This document shows positions 33,075 through 42,599 of a stretch of 64,000 nucleotides of DNA, one piece after another. The notes below the pieces were generated by a model. That model was given only the letters and a program-made list of their open reading frames with translations. It had not been told where the DNA came from and did no database searches. Source of the stretch: an uncultured Christensenellaceae bacterium (GTDB lineage Bacteria; Bacillota; Clostridia; Christensenellales; Pumilibacteraceae); the NCBI GenBank assembly GCA_910588155.1, contig CAJUPB010000005.1:1-64000 (forward strand), read 5' to 3'. The position numbers were made by a program, and so were the translations under genes. The number at the start of each line of letters is the position of its first letter. Within the stretch, counting starts at the first letter, position 1.

Positions 33075-36000
33075 TTATTCCGATACCGCTTCTTTAATCG
33101 GGCGCGGCTCGCCGTTGTCGTCAAAATTAAACCAACCGTATCCGTTATAGTTCACGGTGGGGTCTACGTCGGTATACAGATAGCGCTTGACCTCGTTGTA
33201 TCTGTCGCCCGAAAGTCCTATCGGACAGCCCATAGTCAAGAACGCTATGTTTATGCCGCTGTTGTTTATCAGTTCGCTTGCCTCTGCGGGCGACATCTTG
33301 AAGAACACGCTCTGTATGCCGTACTGACCGTAGAACGCGTAGTCGCCGATTCGTTTCGTACCGCCGTAGAGCATTACTTTTTTGAGAGTGTCGCAATATC
33401 TGGTTTCCGTCTTATCGTCGGGAGCAAGCGACACCGCGAACGAGAACGCGTGGTCGTCCACGAGTTCCAAAGATTCGGCGCCGTAGAAATATTCGAGGCT
33501 TCGGCACTCGTAAAACGCATACTTGCCTATTCTCTTGACACCCTGCGGCAAGCGGATATTCCTTAAAGTATTATGATAGGCAAACGCATAATCGCCTATT
33601 TCCTCCACGCCTGCCTCTATATCCGGAGACACCATACCGTTGCCCGCCGCCGCCAAAATCAGCCTGCGTCCGTCCGCGCTGTAAAGCACGTTGTTCACCG
33701 CCTTATAGTTCGGGTTTCCGTTTACGGTTATCGTTTGCAGCGATTTCAGCGACGCGAATGCCTGCTCGCCTATCTCTTTGAGTCCGCTCCCTATCGTTAT
33801 CGAAGTCAAGTTGGAACAGCCGCTGAAAGCCTTGTCGCCTATGCTTTCCACCTCGTCGCCGATTATCACGTTTTTGACGACGGCATTATTCATAAACACC
33901 GCAGACGCCACTTTCTTGCCGCTCAAACGCACGGTGTCGTGAAGTCCGAGGTACATAATAATCTCGTCGCCCTTATAAATCAAGTCGCCGTCCGTCGAGA
34001 ACACGCCGCCGGAAGCTATTTCGAATCTTTCTATCGCAGTGCAGTTCAAGATTACGTTCGCGCCTATTTGCGTCACGGTATTCGGCAGCAGAACCGTAGT
34101 CAGTTTCCTCGACATATAGAACGCGCCCTTGCCGACGTTTTCCAAGCTGCAATTGCCGAAATCGGCTTCCGTCACGTTGACGGAATAGTGAACGGAATAC
34201 GGCACGATGACGCGCACGCTGCTCTCGACCGTCAATCGCGTCTTCGGGTATGCGGGCGGCACGACGTACAGCACGCCGTTTTTGCCGAACGACTTGCCGT
34301 TCAGCTCGTTAGCATACAGTATGCCGTCTGCGGACGCAAAATGCGTGTTGCCTTCCGCGACGTTTATCTGCGTCAAAGCGGTGCAGGTATACACGGGAGA
34401 TGCCGAAGTGCCGAAAACTCCGTCTGTGCCCAAATCCATAATTCCGAAAGTTTCCACGTTTTTGCCGAGCGACAGCGACGTCAGCGATTTACAGTTCTGG
34501 AAAGCGTATTCGGCGATGTCCGTCACGCTGTCGGGAAGATTTATCGATGCGAGAGAAATGCAGTTCGTAAACGCGCGTATGCCGATTCGTCGGAGAGCGT
34601 TTCCAAGCTCCACGGACGAAAGCAGTTTGCTGTATCCGAAAGCCTTTTCGCCGATTGATTCGACGCAGCTCATTTTAACGCTTGTCAATTCTTCCGTACC
34701 GTAAAAACACATCTCGGGAACGGAAGTAATGCGGTCGGGAATTACTATGCTCGCAATGTGCGTCGAATCGAAGCAACGCGGCGACAGCTCCGTCAGGTTC
34801 GGGCAGTCGTTTAAATCCACGCTTTCCAACTTGCTGTCCGCAAACACGGCGGAACCGAGCACGCGCAGCTGCGAAGGCAGTCTGACCGACGTTATGCCGC
34901 AACCCATAAACGCCCCGAATCCTATCTCCTCCACCTCGTCGGGAATCTGCAAAGAGGAGAGCGACGAACAGTAAGCAAATGCGGAATCGCCTATCTTTTT
35001 GAGACCCGACGGCAAGCCGACCTCTTTCAGAGACGAGCAGTCATAGAACATCTGTTCGGGCAGAGTGTGCTCGTAAGTGCCGTTTTCGGATATACGCGTT
35101 ATATCCTCGACCTCGCTCAAACCGTTTACTTTTTGCAAAGACCCGCAACCGTAGAAAGCCGCGTCGCCTATGAATTTCAACGTCTTCGGAAAAGTTATTT
35201 CTCTCAACGAAGCACAGCCCGAAAACGCCGAACCGCCTATGCTTTCCAACTCGTCTCCGAGTTCTGCCGTCACGAGTTTTTCGCAGCCGTTGAACGCATC
35301 GCCCGCTATACCGACGGTGCCCTCCATCAGCGTATACTCGGTCATATCCTTATCGAGTATCATACTCAACATATATTTGACTTTGCCTTCCGCCGATACG
35401 ACGGTGTACAGAGCTTTATCCCCGTCGCGCACGCCTTCCAGCACGGTACCCAAAAACACGCCCGTCATCTGCGTCACGGACGAAGTGAGTCCTTCCACCG
35501 TGACAAGCGAGGAGAACGCGAAACAATAGTGCTGCAAAATCGTCACGGACTTCGGAATGGTCACTTTCGTCGCCTGCCAATACGCGCAGGAAGCTCTGGC
35601 AAACTCCGTCACCGCCTCGTGGAACTCGACGTTTTCCGAGCTTGCGGGCATAAGATACAGCGAAGAATAATCTTTGGAGTACACCGCGCCGCCGAACGAA
35701 GAATATGCGCGGTTGCCCTTGTCTACGATTATTTCGCGGAGTCCGACCGTATTGAGTTCGCGTTGCAAAGGCAAATCCATTCTTGCCGTCGAAGGAATGC
35801 GAAGCTTTTCGAAATTAAGTTCTGTAACGTTCGGAGACGCCGAAAATACGGCGGTCAAATCGACGTAAGTCACGCCCTCGGGAATTACGCAGGTTTCCGT
35901 TTTCGCGCCCGTATACCCCGAAAAAACCCGTCTGCCGCGTCCGTCGTAGGACAGTTTCAAGTCTGCGAGCTGTTCTTTCGTGATATAATTAGCATACAAT

Positions 36001-36641
36001 TCGAGTTTTCTCCGACTGCCCGAAATCGGTGCGGAGAGCGCGTGTATACCCGTTACGCGATTGTCGGAAAAGTCGTACCAACCGTCGAACCGCACGGCTT
36101 TTTCGGGGTCGGCGGCTTTGGCGGTCTCGTCCGTGGAATAGTTGTAATTATCTATATCAATGTACACTGCCAAATCCAAATCGTCGTTTAAAACAGCCGA
36201 CGCCGGCTCGCTCTTCCAAAGCCTGCCGCCTTTCTCTTCGTAGAAATCGACGGTGTAATCCACGACGTCGTATATTATATAGTTGGAGTTGCCGTTGTAC
36301 GTCACCGCCACTCGCTTGTTCAGTCCCTCGGTTTCGAGGTCGAATTTTTCGTATTGCACCAAACCTTTTTTCAGCATATCGGCGGTGACGGCGACTTCGC
36401 CGCCCTCGTCGTCCGTAAGCAAGCAACCGCATTTGACAATGACGTCCACATCGTCCGCCTGCATACCGCGCGCGAAGTTCAGGCGGTTGCGTTCTATATG
36501 CAAGACCGCGTTTTCCTTTATGCCGGGTATATCGCCCACGGGGTCGTAAACGACGCAAGAGCCGCAAGCCGCGCAACAGAGCGAAAGCAGCACGGCGAAA
36601 AGCGTTGCCGTCAGTATTGTTTTAAGCTTGTTGTTTTTCAT
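33075..36641 (-). CDS. BspA-type leucine-rich-repeat lipoprotein
   Basis: A 1188-residue surface lipoprotein with a signal peptide and a Cys-rich lipobox region (SLCCAACGSC). Residues about 50-240 are a non-repeat domain with a GWYDF motif like those of Listeria-Bacteroides-type repeats. From about 250 to 1150 there are many LRR_5 units (patterns such as IGDSAFAYCSSL and IPDEVEEIGFGAF) of 22-24 residues, in blocks separated by short spacers. Such proteins bind host or glycan ligands. The start overlaps the upstream hybrid kinase by four bases (ATGA). Coupling a surface LRR protein to a sensor kinase suggests that they work as one sensing or adhesion unit. Confidence 0.92.
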   Translation of the reverse strand: MKNNKLKTILTATLFAVLLSLCCAACGSCVVYDPVGDIPGIKENAVLHIERNRLNFARGMQADDVDVIVKCGCLLTDDEGGEVAVTADMLKKGLVQYEKFDLETEGLNKRVAVTYNGNSNYIIYDVVDYTVDFYEEKGGRLWKSEPASAVLNDDLDLAVYIDIDNYNYSTDETAKAADPEKAVRFDGWYDFSDNRVTGIHALSAPISGSRRKLELYANYITKEQLADLKLSYDGRGRRVFSGYTGAKTETCVIPEGVTYVDLTAVFSASPNVTELNFEKLRIPSTARMDLPLQRELNTVGLREIIVDKGNRAYSSFGGAVYSKDYSSLYLMPASSENVEFHEAVTEFARASCAYWQATKVTIPKSVTILQHYCFAFSSLVTVEGLTSSVTQMTGVFLGTVLEGVRDGDKALYTVVSAEGKVKYMLSMILDKDMTEYTLMEGTVGIAGDAFNGCEKLVTAELGDELESIGGSAFSGCASLREITFPKTLKFIGDAAFYGCGSLQKVNGLSEVEDITRISENGTYEHTLPEQMFYDCSSLKEVGLPSGLKKIGDSAFAYCSSLSSLQIPDEVEEIGFGAFMGCGITSVRLPSQLRVLGSAVFADSKLESVDLNDCPNLTELSPRCFDSTHIASIVIPDRITSVPEMCFYGTEELTSVKMSCVESIGEKAFGYSKLLSSVELGNALRRIGIRAFTNCISLASINLPDSVTDIAEYAFQNCKSLTSLSLGKNVETFGIMDLGTDGVFGTSASPVYTCTALTQINVAEGNTHFASADGILYANELNGKSFGKNGVLYVVPPAYPKTRLTVESSVRVIVPYSVHYSVNVTEADFGNCSLENVGKGAFYMSRKLTTVLLPNTVTQIGANVILNCTAIERFEIASGGVFSTDGDLIYKGDEIIMYLGLHDTVRLSGKKVASAVFMNNAVVKNVIIGDEVESIGDKAFSGCSNLTSITIGSGLKEIGEQAFASLKSLQTITVNGNPNYKAVNNVLYSADGRRLILAAAGNGMVSPDIEAGVEEIGDYAFAYHNTLRNIRLPQGVKRIGKYAFYECRSLEYFYGAESLELVDDHAFSFAVSLAPDDKTETRYCDTLKKVMLYGGTKRIGDYAFYGQYGIQSVFFKMSPAEASELINNSGINIAFLTMGCPIGLSGDRYNEVKRYLYTDVDPTVNYNGYGWFNFDDNGEPRPIKEAVSE

Positions 36642-38350
36642 AATTTTTCACCGTTTGCCGCTTTTTTTGCGGCTATAATTTCACCGGCACGTTTTCTCAA
36701 CTCTTCGAAATCCACGGGTTTGGACACGTGCCCGTCCATTCCCGCCGCCTCCGACAACTTCACGTCTTCCACGAACGCATCTGCGGACAGCGCTATTATA
36801 GGCACTGTCTCCGCGTCGCTCTTTTTGCACTTTCTTATTTCCGACGCCGCTTCCCTTCCGTTCAATCTCGGCATTTGAATGTCGAGCAGCAAAAGGTCGA
36901 AAGAGTTCGGTTCGGTCTGTACGAATATGTCCACAGCCTCTCTTCCGTCGCGGGCAAGCGTGACTTTTGCGCCCTCGTCGGACAGTATTTCAATGGCGAT
37001 TTCGGCGTTGACTTCGTTATCCTCCGCAAGCAATATGCGACAGCCGTCGAAAGAAAAGTCGATTTCTTTTTCCTGCGGTTTGCTCTCTATCGGTCTGTCC
37101 ATATCCTGTTTCACGTCGGCGACGGGCAACGACAGGAACACGGAAAAGTCCGTGCCTTTCCCCGGCGTGCTGTCTATGACGATATTGCCGTCCATCATTC
37201 TGACGATATTGTCGCAAATGGCAAGACCCAAGCCCGTGCCGCCGTAGTTATGGGCGGTGGACGCCTCTTCCTGTTCGAAGGGGCGCATTATCTTGCGGAT
37301 ATTTTCGGGAGCTATGCCCTTGCCCGTATCCCGAACGCGTATCATAAGCTGAACCTTGCCGCCGATTGCGTCGAGCTGTTTGAACGTTACGTCGATGTTT
37401 CCGCCCGGGGGCGTGAACTTATTCGCGTTCGACACGAGGTTTGTGACCACCTGCGTCAAACGCAATTCGTCGCCTATCAGATAACGAGCGGTGAAACCGA
37501 CGGTTTCCACTTTGAAATTTATCCCCTTGCTCGTCACCGTGGAGTTGAACATATTTTTAATCTTGTCCGCAAAACCCAGCACGTCGAACTGCGTGTTGAA
37601 AAGCTGCATTTTGCCGCTTTCTATCTTGGATATGTCGAGTATATCGTTTATCATTCCGAGCAGGAAAACCGACAAATCGCCCGCGCGTTCCAGATAGCCC
37701 ATAACCTTTTCGGGGTCGTTTATATTCATTCGGGCAAGCGACATCATACCCATTACGCCGTTCATAGGCGTCCTTATTTCGTGGCTCATACTCGACAGAA
37801 ACGACGATTTTGCCGCCGCCTGTTCCAAAGCGGAATCCAGCTTTTTCTTCATTTTCTTTCGGCTTGTCGTTTCGTCGGTTATGTCCCTGACCGAAATCGC
37901 CAAATAGGAGCTGCCGTCGTTTTGCGCTTTGAAAACCTCCGCCAGAGCAAACTTTCCGTCGCCGTAACCGAACTCCTGTCGGAAGGCGCCGCTCCCGTCC
38001 CAAAGTTTGATTTCGCGCTCGAACGCGCGGGAATACTTTTTGTCGACCGCCCTTACCGCCGCATCGATGTCGGTAAGCAATTCCTCCGAGGATACGCCGA
38101 AAAAGCGGGAAACGTTCCTGCTTACGTAAACGGGCTGTCGGGTATTTTCGTCTATTACAATATATGCCGCGGAATCGGGATTGCCGACGGCTTCCAAAAA
38201 AGCACGCTCTCCCCTGTTCGCCGCAGCCGATTTTTTCGACGTCTTTTCCAGCTTCCGTTTTTCGCCGCGCACGTACAACACGCAAATCGCAACGACGGAA
38301 GACACAAGACATAACATTATTATACTGTATACTATTATGTAGGCAGTCAT
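36638..38350 (-). CDS. Hybrid sensor histidine kinase (PAS-HisKA-HATPase-receiver)
   Basis: A 570-residue hybrid kinase with one N-terminal membrane helix and no extracellular sensor domain. A PAS domain (about 55-165) is followed by HisKA with MSHEIRTPMNGVMG (phospho-His in SHE), HATPase with GDELRLTQVVTNLVSNANKF and GGTGLGLAI, and a C-terminal receiver with Asp in LLLDIQMP. No separate output protein is encoded nearby, so the phosphate may pass to an unlinked partner. It is first in the operon leading to the LRR lipoprotein and MoxR genes. Ribosome binding site GGAG, 6 bases before ATG 38350. Confidence 0.94.
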   Translation of the reverse strand: MTAYIIVYSIIMLCLVSSVVAICVLYVRGEKRKLEKTSKKSAAANRGERAFLEAVGNPDSAAYIVIDENTRQPVYVSRNVSRFFGVSSEELLTDIDAAVRAVDKKYSRAFEREIKLWDGSGAFRQEFGYGDGKFALAEVFKAQNDGSSYLAISVRDITDETTSRKKMKKKLDSALEQAAAKSSFLSSMSHEIRTPMNGVMGMMSLARMNINDPEKVMGYLERAGDLSVFLLGMINDILDISKIESGKMQLFNTQFDVLGFADKIKNMFNSTVTSKGINFKVETVGFTARYLIGDELRLTQVVTNLVSNANKFTPPGGNIDVTFKQLDAIGGKVQLMIRVRDTGKGIAPENIRKIMRPFEQEEASTAHNYGGTGLGLAICDNIVRMMDGNIVIDSTPGKGTDFSVFLSLPVADVKQDMDRPIESKPQEKEIDFSFDGCRILLAEDNEVNAEIAIEILSDEGAKVTLARDGREAVDIFVQTEPNSFDLLLLDIQMPRLNGREAASEIRKCKKSDAETVPIIALSADAFVEDVKLSEAAGMDGHVSKPVDFEELRKRAGEIIAAKKAANGEKL

Positions 38351-38404
38351 TTTTTCTCCGAGGTTTTACGGTACTGCCGCAAAAGGCTATACCCTCATAT
38401 CGTA

Positions 38405-38433
38405 ATTATGCCATACAACAATAAAATTGTCAA
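38405..38433 (-). promoter_or_regulatory. Promoter of the hybrid kinase operon
   Basis: TTGACA (38433-38428), 17 bp and CATAAT (38410-38405) on the minus strand, about 55 bases before the start codon. Confidence 0.8.
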
Positions 38434-38475
38434 CTTTTTTCGACCCGTATAATCGGCAAACCGAACATCGAAAGC

Positions 38476-38508
38476 TTTTTCCGTTATATATCGCAAATAT
38501 CGGAAAAA
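38476..38508 (-). terminator. Hairpin behind the helicase gene
   Basis: TTTTTCCG (38476-38483) pairs with CGGAAAAA (38501-38508) around a 17-base loop directly past the stop codon. No clear T-run follows the stem, so termination efficiency is uncertain. Confidence 0.45.
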
Positions 38509-41508
38509 TCAATAAAAACCGATTCTATTTCTTTTTTCGGGTTTGACGCTTTGTTGGGTGTGTTTACACCGAGGGTAATTGTGACACCCAAAGAATGTTC
38601 CGTATTTTCCTTTCCTTAAAACCAAAAAGTCACCGCATTCGGGACAACGATTGTTAAAATATACAGATTTCATATCATTGTTGGTATAAGAACAATACGG
38701 GAAGTTCGAACAACCGTAAAATGATTTTCCGTCAATTTCGGAAGTTCTGACAATCAAATGCCCAGACTTACACCACGGGCAAAGATACTCCTCTTCTTTC
38801 TTGTCTTCACTTTCGTCCTCGAGAACAAAACATTTATTTTTAATTTCTCTTATAAATTCGGACGACTTACTTTTTTCGGACAACAAATACACAATGGACT
38901 TTGTTCTTGTAAGTGCAACATAGAATAAACGACGCTCTTCCGCATACTCAAAGCCGTTTTTCTTACCTAAAAGAAGTGTCAGGATTTTATCGTCCTCCGT
39001 CTTATTCGGAAAACCGTTTTGCGCATCTTCGCCGCTTATCAAAATAACAAAATCACTTTCCAATCCTTTTGAACCGTGTACAGTACTGTAAGACAAATTA
39101 AGAGTCGGATAATCATTATGTTTTATCGTTTTATAAGAATTTACTTGTATGTTTTTACATACAAACGCATCGATATCGTGTCTGTTTCTGCCTAAAATCA
39201 AAACGCTTGCATCTGCATTTATCTTGTGAATATCCGCCAATGCCTTTGTCAACGCCATAGCTTTATTGCCTTTGTGATAAACTATTCTTACAGGTTTATC
39301 TTGATGCTTGACCGATTTTATATGTTTTTTGTATTGACTCGGATTAGCGGTTATAAAAGGTTCGACTATTGATTGAAGCTCGGCAGAATTTCTGTGTGTC
39401 GAAGTTATATAATTGAGCTTGGCACCTGAAAAAATATTTTCAAACTCCAAAAATACATTTATATCACAACCCGCAAATCTATAAATGGCTTGCCAATCAT
39501 CACCTACCGCAAACAGTTTCGAATTGCCGTGCTCGATTAATTTTTGCAAGAATTTCGTTCTGCTTTGCGAAATATCCTGAAATTCATCGACAATAATATA
39601 TTTATACTTGAAATTTGGTGTAAAATCCAATAAATCTATTGACTGCAAAATCATATCGTCGAAATCTATTTTATCCGAATCTCTTAAATTTTGCATATAG
39701 TAGTTGTATACGTCTTTACAGATATCCAAAAACAAACGTGTTCGGCTCGTGTCATACAAAGAATCGCTTAACTGCATTTTCAGTTTTGAAAACCCCGTAT
39801 CGTCTTTTATTTGTGCTTTGTACAATGAAATAAAAGTCATTAATAAATTGAAAAAAGAACTGAAATCCTTTCCGACATATACATTATGTATGGCATTAAA
39901 AACTTCATCCTGCGACAATGGCTTGAACTCAACCCCGTGTTCCGACAAGCGCTTTTTCAGACACTCAAAAATAATTCCTTCATTAAATTCATAAGAATAT
40001 GTTTCTATACAATTCGTCTTATTGTCATTATGTATTTTGCGTTTCCATTGCATAGAGCTGACATATTCGTCGCCTGCCTTTTTATCATATTGCGGAGTCT
40101 TTCCATTTCTGTCAATGCCGTAATGTTCCAAATAGATACCGTAATCCGACAAATAAAAATCAGGCGTATATTGACGCTTATCCAATGTACACGTTTCTAT
40201 TTCATAAGGTCTTTCATATTCATAATTAATCCCGTTGACAAAAAGGTAATTCGCTATTACAAGTTCTTCGTTACTTTTTACATATTCATTTTTAAATGTT
40301 TCTCGCCTGTTTTTATTGTTCAAAGATTTGCCCAAACGGTCTTTTAATGTTCTGAAATTCAGTGATTTGAGTTCCTTAAAAATCTCTCCCGTATTTTTAT
40401 ATTTCTTTTTATCCGTCGGAGAAGCATAAAAATACAAGGCTATATATTGAAAAAATTCATTTGCTATCTTTGAGTTTTTTGGCAATTCTTCTTCAAAAAA
40501 TTGAGTTATGCGAGCTCTCAATTGTTCTTCAACGGCTTTTTTCTTACCTATTTTTTCTGTTAATATTTTAAGCCCCAATGCGTGAAATGTTTCCACCGTC
40601 AAACCTGTTTCGACTTCTTTAACTTTTGCTTCCAAATCGTCCGCAGAAGCTCTCGAATAAGACAAAAGCAATATTTCATCCTTTTTTGCGACGCCTGTAT
40701 TCAACAAATATTTTACCTTTCCGCAAATTGTCAATGTCTTTCCCGACCCCGCGCCAGCTATCGTAAGATTGGATTTGGAATCGCAGAGTACTGCACGTCT
40801 TTGCTCTTCATCAAGGCTCTTTCCGTTTATATCATCAAAAATCGAATCGTGCAAATGTCTTTCTATAAAACATTTATTATGCCTTTCTATCGTGTCTGCA
40901 TTGACAACGGGTACTTTATAATATTTGTGTTGAAAAGTATTAAATTTCTCTATCAATTTAAATGCGTTATTAAGCACAAACGAACTATTATCGACATCAA
41001 TATATACGTCGGGTAAGATTTCGATTTCTCGATAAACCGACAAAATCAAATTCTTTTGCTCTTTTATAACTTCGTAATCACGCATAACTTCTTCAATACT
41101 GCGCTTATATGAATCATATTCCGACTTACGATTAAAAGAATTTGGAACAACGTATTCGTAAACACGGTTTATCGTCAAATATATTTCTCGAATTTTTTCT
41201 CTGCCATACTCTAAAATATTGTCTAGAATATTAGAAACGGGATAATTGTCCAAAAGAGAATTACAAGCAAAACTCAATGATTGAATTTCTTTGTTATGAT
41301 TTTCCACCCTTTGTATGCAAACATTGTATCTGGAAACTATATCCGCATATATGCCATTCTTTAATAAGGAATAGACAATGGGGGCAAATTTTTCTTCGTT
41401 ATTATCAATCTTTGCAAAAATGGTAAAAGACATTTCCAAACTTTCGATATGCGATAATATCTTTTTGGCTTTCCTTTTCAAAAAAAATTTTTTTATAAAC
41501 CCAAACAC
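38509..41508 (-). CDS. UvrD/HelD-like superfamily 1 helicase with topoisomerase-type zinc fingers
   Basis: About 1000 residues. A helical N-terminal region (about 1-210) precedes an SF1 helicase core: LDEEQRRAV (Q motif), Walker A TIAGAGSGKT, motif II IIVDEFQDIS, motif V TVHGSKGLESDFV and motif VI FYVALTRTKS. An insert of about 150 residues with an endonuclease-like look (YTPDFYLSDYGIYLEHYGID) sits inside the core. The C-terminus has two C4 fingers of the topoisomerase I type (CPWC...YGCSNFPYC and CPEC...FGCHNYPRC). Start by GTG at 41508, 8 bases after GGAG; GTG 41517 is possible. It is far more AT-rich than its neighbours, which suggests transfer. The role may be repair or defence. Confidence 0.88.
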   Translation of the reverse strand: MFGFIKKFFLKRKAKKILSHIESLEMSFTIFAKIDNNEEKFAPIVYSLLKNGIYADIVSRYNVCIQRVENHNKEIQSLSFACNSLLDNYPVSNILDNILEYGREKIREIYLTINRVYEYVVPNSFNRKSEYDSYKRSIEEVMRDYEVIKEQKNLILSVYREIEILPDVYIDVDNSSFVLNNAFKLIEKFNTFQHKYYKVPVVNADTIERHNKCFIERHLHDSIFDDINGKSLDEEQRRAVLCDSKSNLTIAGAGSGKTLTICGKVKYLLNTGVAKKDEILLLSYSRASADDLEAKVKEVETGLTVETFHALGLKILTEKIGKKKAVEEQLRARITQFFEEELPKNSKIANEFFQYIALYFYASPTDKKKYKNTGEIFKELKSLNFRTLKDRLGKSLNNKNRRETFKNEYVKSNEELVIANYLFVNGINYEYERPYEIETCTLDKRQYTPDFYLSDYGIYLEHYGIDRNGKTPQYDKKAGDEYVSSMQWKRKIHNDNKTNCIETYSYEFNEGIIFECLKKRLSEHGVEFKPLSQDEVFNAIHNVYVGKDFSSFFNLLMTFISLYKAQIKDDTGFSKLKMQLSDSLYDTSRTRLFLDICKDVYNYYMQNLRDSDKIDFDDMILQSIDLLDFTPNFKYKYIIVDEFQDISQSRTKFLQKLIEHGNSKLFAVGDDWQAIYRFAGCDINVFLEFENIFSGAKLNYITSTHRNSAELQSIVEPFITANPSQYKKHIKSVKHQDKPVRIVYHKGNKAMALTKALADIHKINADASVLILGRNRHDIDAFVCKNIQVNSYKTIKHNDYPTLNLSYSTVHGSKGLESDFVILISGEDAQNGFPNKTEDDKILTLLLGKKNGFEYAEERRLFYVALTRTKSIVYLLSEKSKSSEFIREIKNKCFVLEDESEDKKEEEYLCPWCKSGHLIVRTSEIDGKSFYGCSNFPYCSYTNNDMKSVYFNNRCPECGDFLVLRKGKYGTFFGCHNYPRCKHTQQSVKPEKRNRIGFY

Positions 41509-41651
41509 TATTTTCACTCCATTTTCATTTGAATTTCGGCAAGGACTCGGGGTTAGGTTTTATTTAAGCATTTGCAAAGTTTTCCAAAGCTTTTATTGCC
41601 CGTTCTTCCGCGATTATCATTTCGGTAATCTTCCGTCGATTATTTACAATC

Positions 41652-41680
41652 ATACTACTATATAACCATATCAAAGTCAA
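41652..41680 (-). promoter_or_regulatory. Probable promoter of the helicase gene
   Basis: TTGACT (41680-41675), 17 bp and TAGTAT (41657-41652) on the minus strand. This leaves a leader of about 130 bases before the GTG start. Confidence 0.5.
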
Positions 41681-41712
41681 GTCATCGACGACACAAAGTT
41701 TCGTCTTCGCTT

Positions 41713-42495
41713 TTATTTCGGAATGAATATCTGTGCCTGGTAGTTCCATTGCAATATGCCGGAAAGCACAATCAGTTGGATTGTGAATTCGGGTGTGACA
41801 TCATATTGATTTTTTGCCGTTTCGAGCAGTTTCTCAATCACTAGGCGGCGATTCTCTTCCGTACAATCGGCACACAGCCAATTCCCTTGTGGCAGTACCT
41901 TGATGCCGTCCGTTTCCGTAAATCTCGTGCATACGGCAAACAAGCGCGCTTGTCCGTTTTGTTCGTAAATGCCCGCCAAATCTTCGAACGAAAATTCCGT
42001 TTTTTGATTGTCCGAAAGCTGCTCGTAGAAATGCCTGTGATAGTTCCACAGGTTGTCCAGCGTGGGCTTATCCATTTTATCCGACAATAAAATGACTCTT
42101 TGCGGATAATGCCTGACAAACACGCTTTCCTGCGTCTGCACGCCGTTCGATTTATTTTCGTAAAATTTGCGCGCCCGTTGAATTTTTGTTTTTGCATATT
42201 CGAGTTCGGCGATTTTTTCGTCCGTACTTTTTTCCGCCCGTTTCAGCGTCGCTATTATTTTATCGAAATCGTCGTACGCCAAAATTTCTTTTATTTCCGA
42301 CAACTTCAAATCCATACACTGCAAAGCTTTTATCGTGTTGAGACGGATTATTTCCTGCCGAGAATAATAGCGATAGCCCGTCCACTCGTCCGTCTTGCAA
42401 GGCTTAACCAAGTCTATGCGGTCGTAGTGCCTCAATGTTTCGGTTGTCATTTCCGTTATTTTTGCCGTTTGGCTTATCGAAAAATATTCTTTCAC
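41713..42495 (-). CDS. MerR-family transcriptional regulator
   Basis: A 260-residue regulator with an N-terminal MerR winged helix (YFSISQTAKITEMTTETLRHYDRI), a coiled-coil linker and a C-terminal effector domain of the GyrI-like/BltR kind (about 115-260). By comparison with MerR proteins the start is the GTG at 42495 (reading VKEYFSIS); a TTG at 42504 is the alternative. It is divergent from the DUF4097 lipoprotein gene. The promoter between them has the 19-bp spacer and palindrome typical of MerR-activated promoters. Ligands of this subclass are often hydrophobic drugs or lipids. Confidence 0.9.
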   Translation of the reverse strand: MKEYFSISQTAKITEMTTETLRHYDRIDLVKPCKTDEWTGYRYYSRQEIIRLNTIKALQCMDLKLSEIKEILAYDDFDKIIATLKRAEKSTDEKIAELEYAKTKIQRARKFYENKSNGVQTQESVFVRHYPQRVILLSDKMDKPTLDNLWNYHRHFYEQLSDNQKTEFSFEDLAGIYEQNGQARLFAVCTRFTETDGIKVLPQGNWLCADCTEENRRLVIEKLLETAKNQYDVTPEFTIQLIVLSGILQWNYQAQIFIPK

Positions 42496-42512
42496 TTTTT
42501 TCAAAATTCCTC

Positions 42513-42543
42513 TTGACTTTTGTGTTACGCAAAGGTTTATACT
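42513..42543 (+). promoter_or_regulatory. MerR-type promoter with a 19-bp spacer
   Basis: TTGACT (42513-42518), 19 bp and TATACT (42538-42543). The spacer contains TTTGTGTTACGCAAA, a 15-bp imperfect palindrome. An over-long spacer with a centred palindrome is the classic arrangement that MerR proteins untwist to activate. Confidence 0.7.
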
Positions 42544-42599
42544 CATTATAGCATTGAATTAAAGCAATGTCAAACAATAAAATTCAAGGAGTTTTTACT

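Noticed and set aside
28673..38433. Reading the MoxR-DUF58-transglutaminase cluster as a defence system
   Set aside because: No nuclease, toxin or nucleotide-signalling gene is present, and the partners are surface and sensing proteins.
41564..41749. Minus-strand 61-codon frame between the MerR and helicase genes
   Set aside because: It has no ribosome binding site, overlaps the MerR 3' end in another frame, and the helicase promoter -10 lies inside it. It could be a gene remnant, but nothing supports expression.
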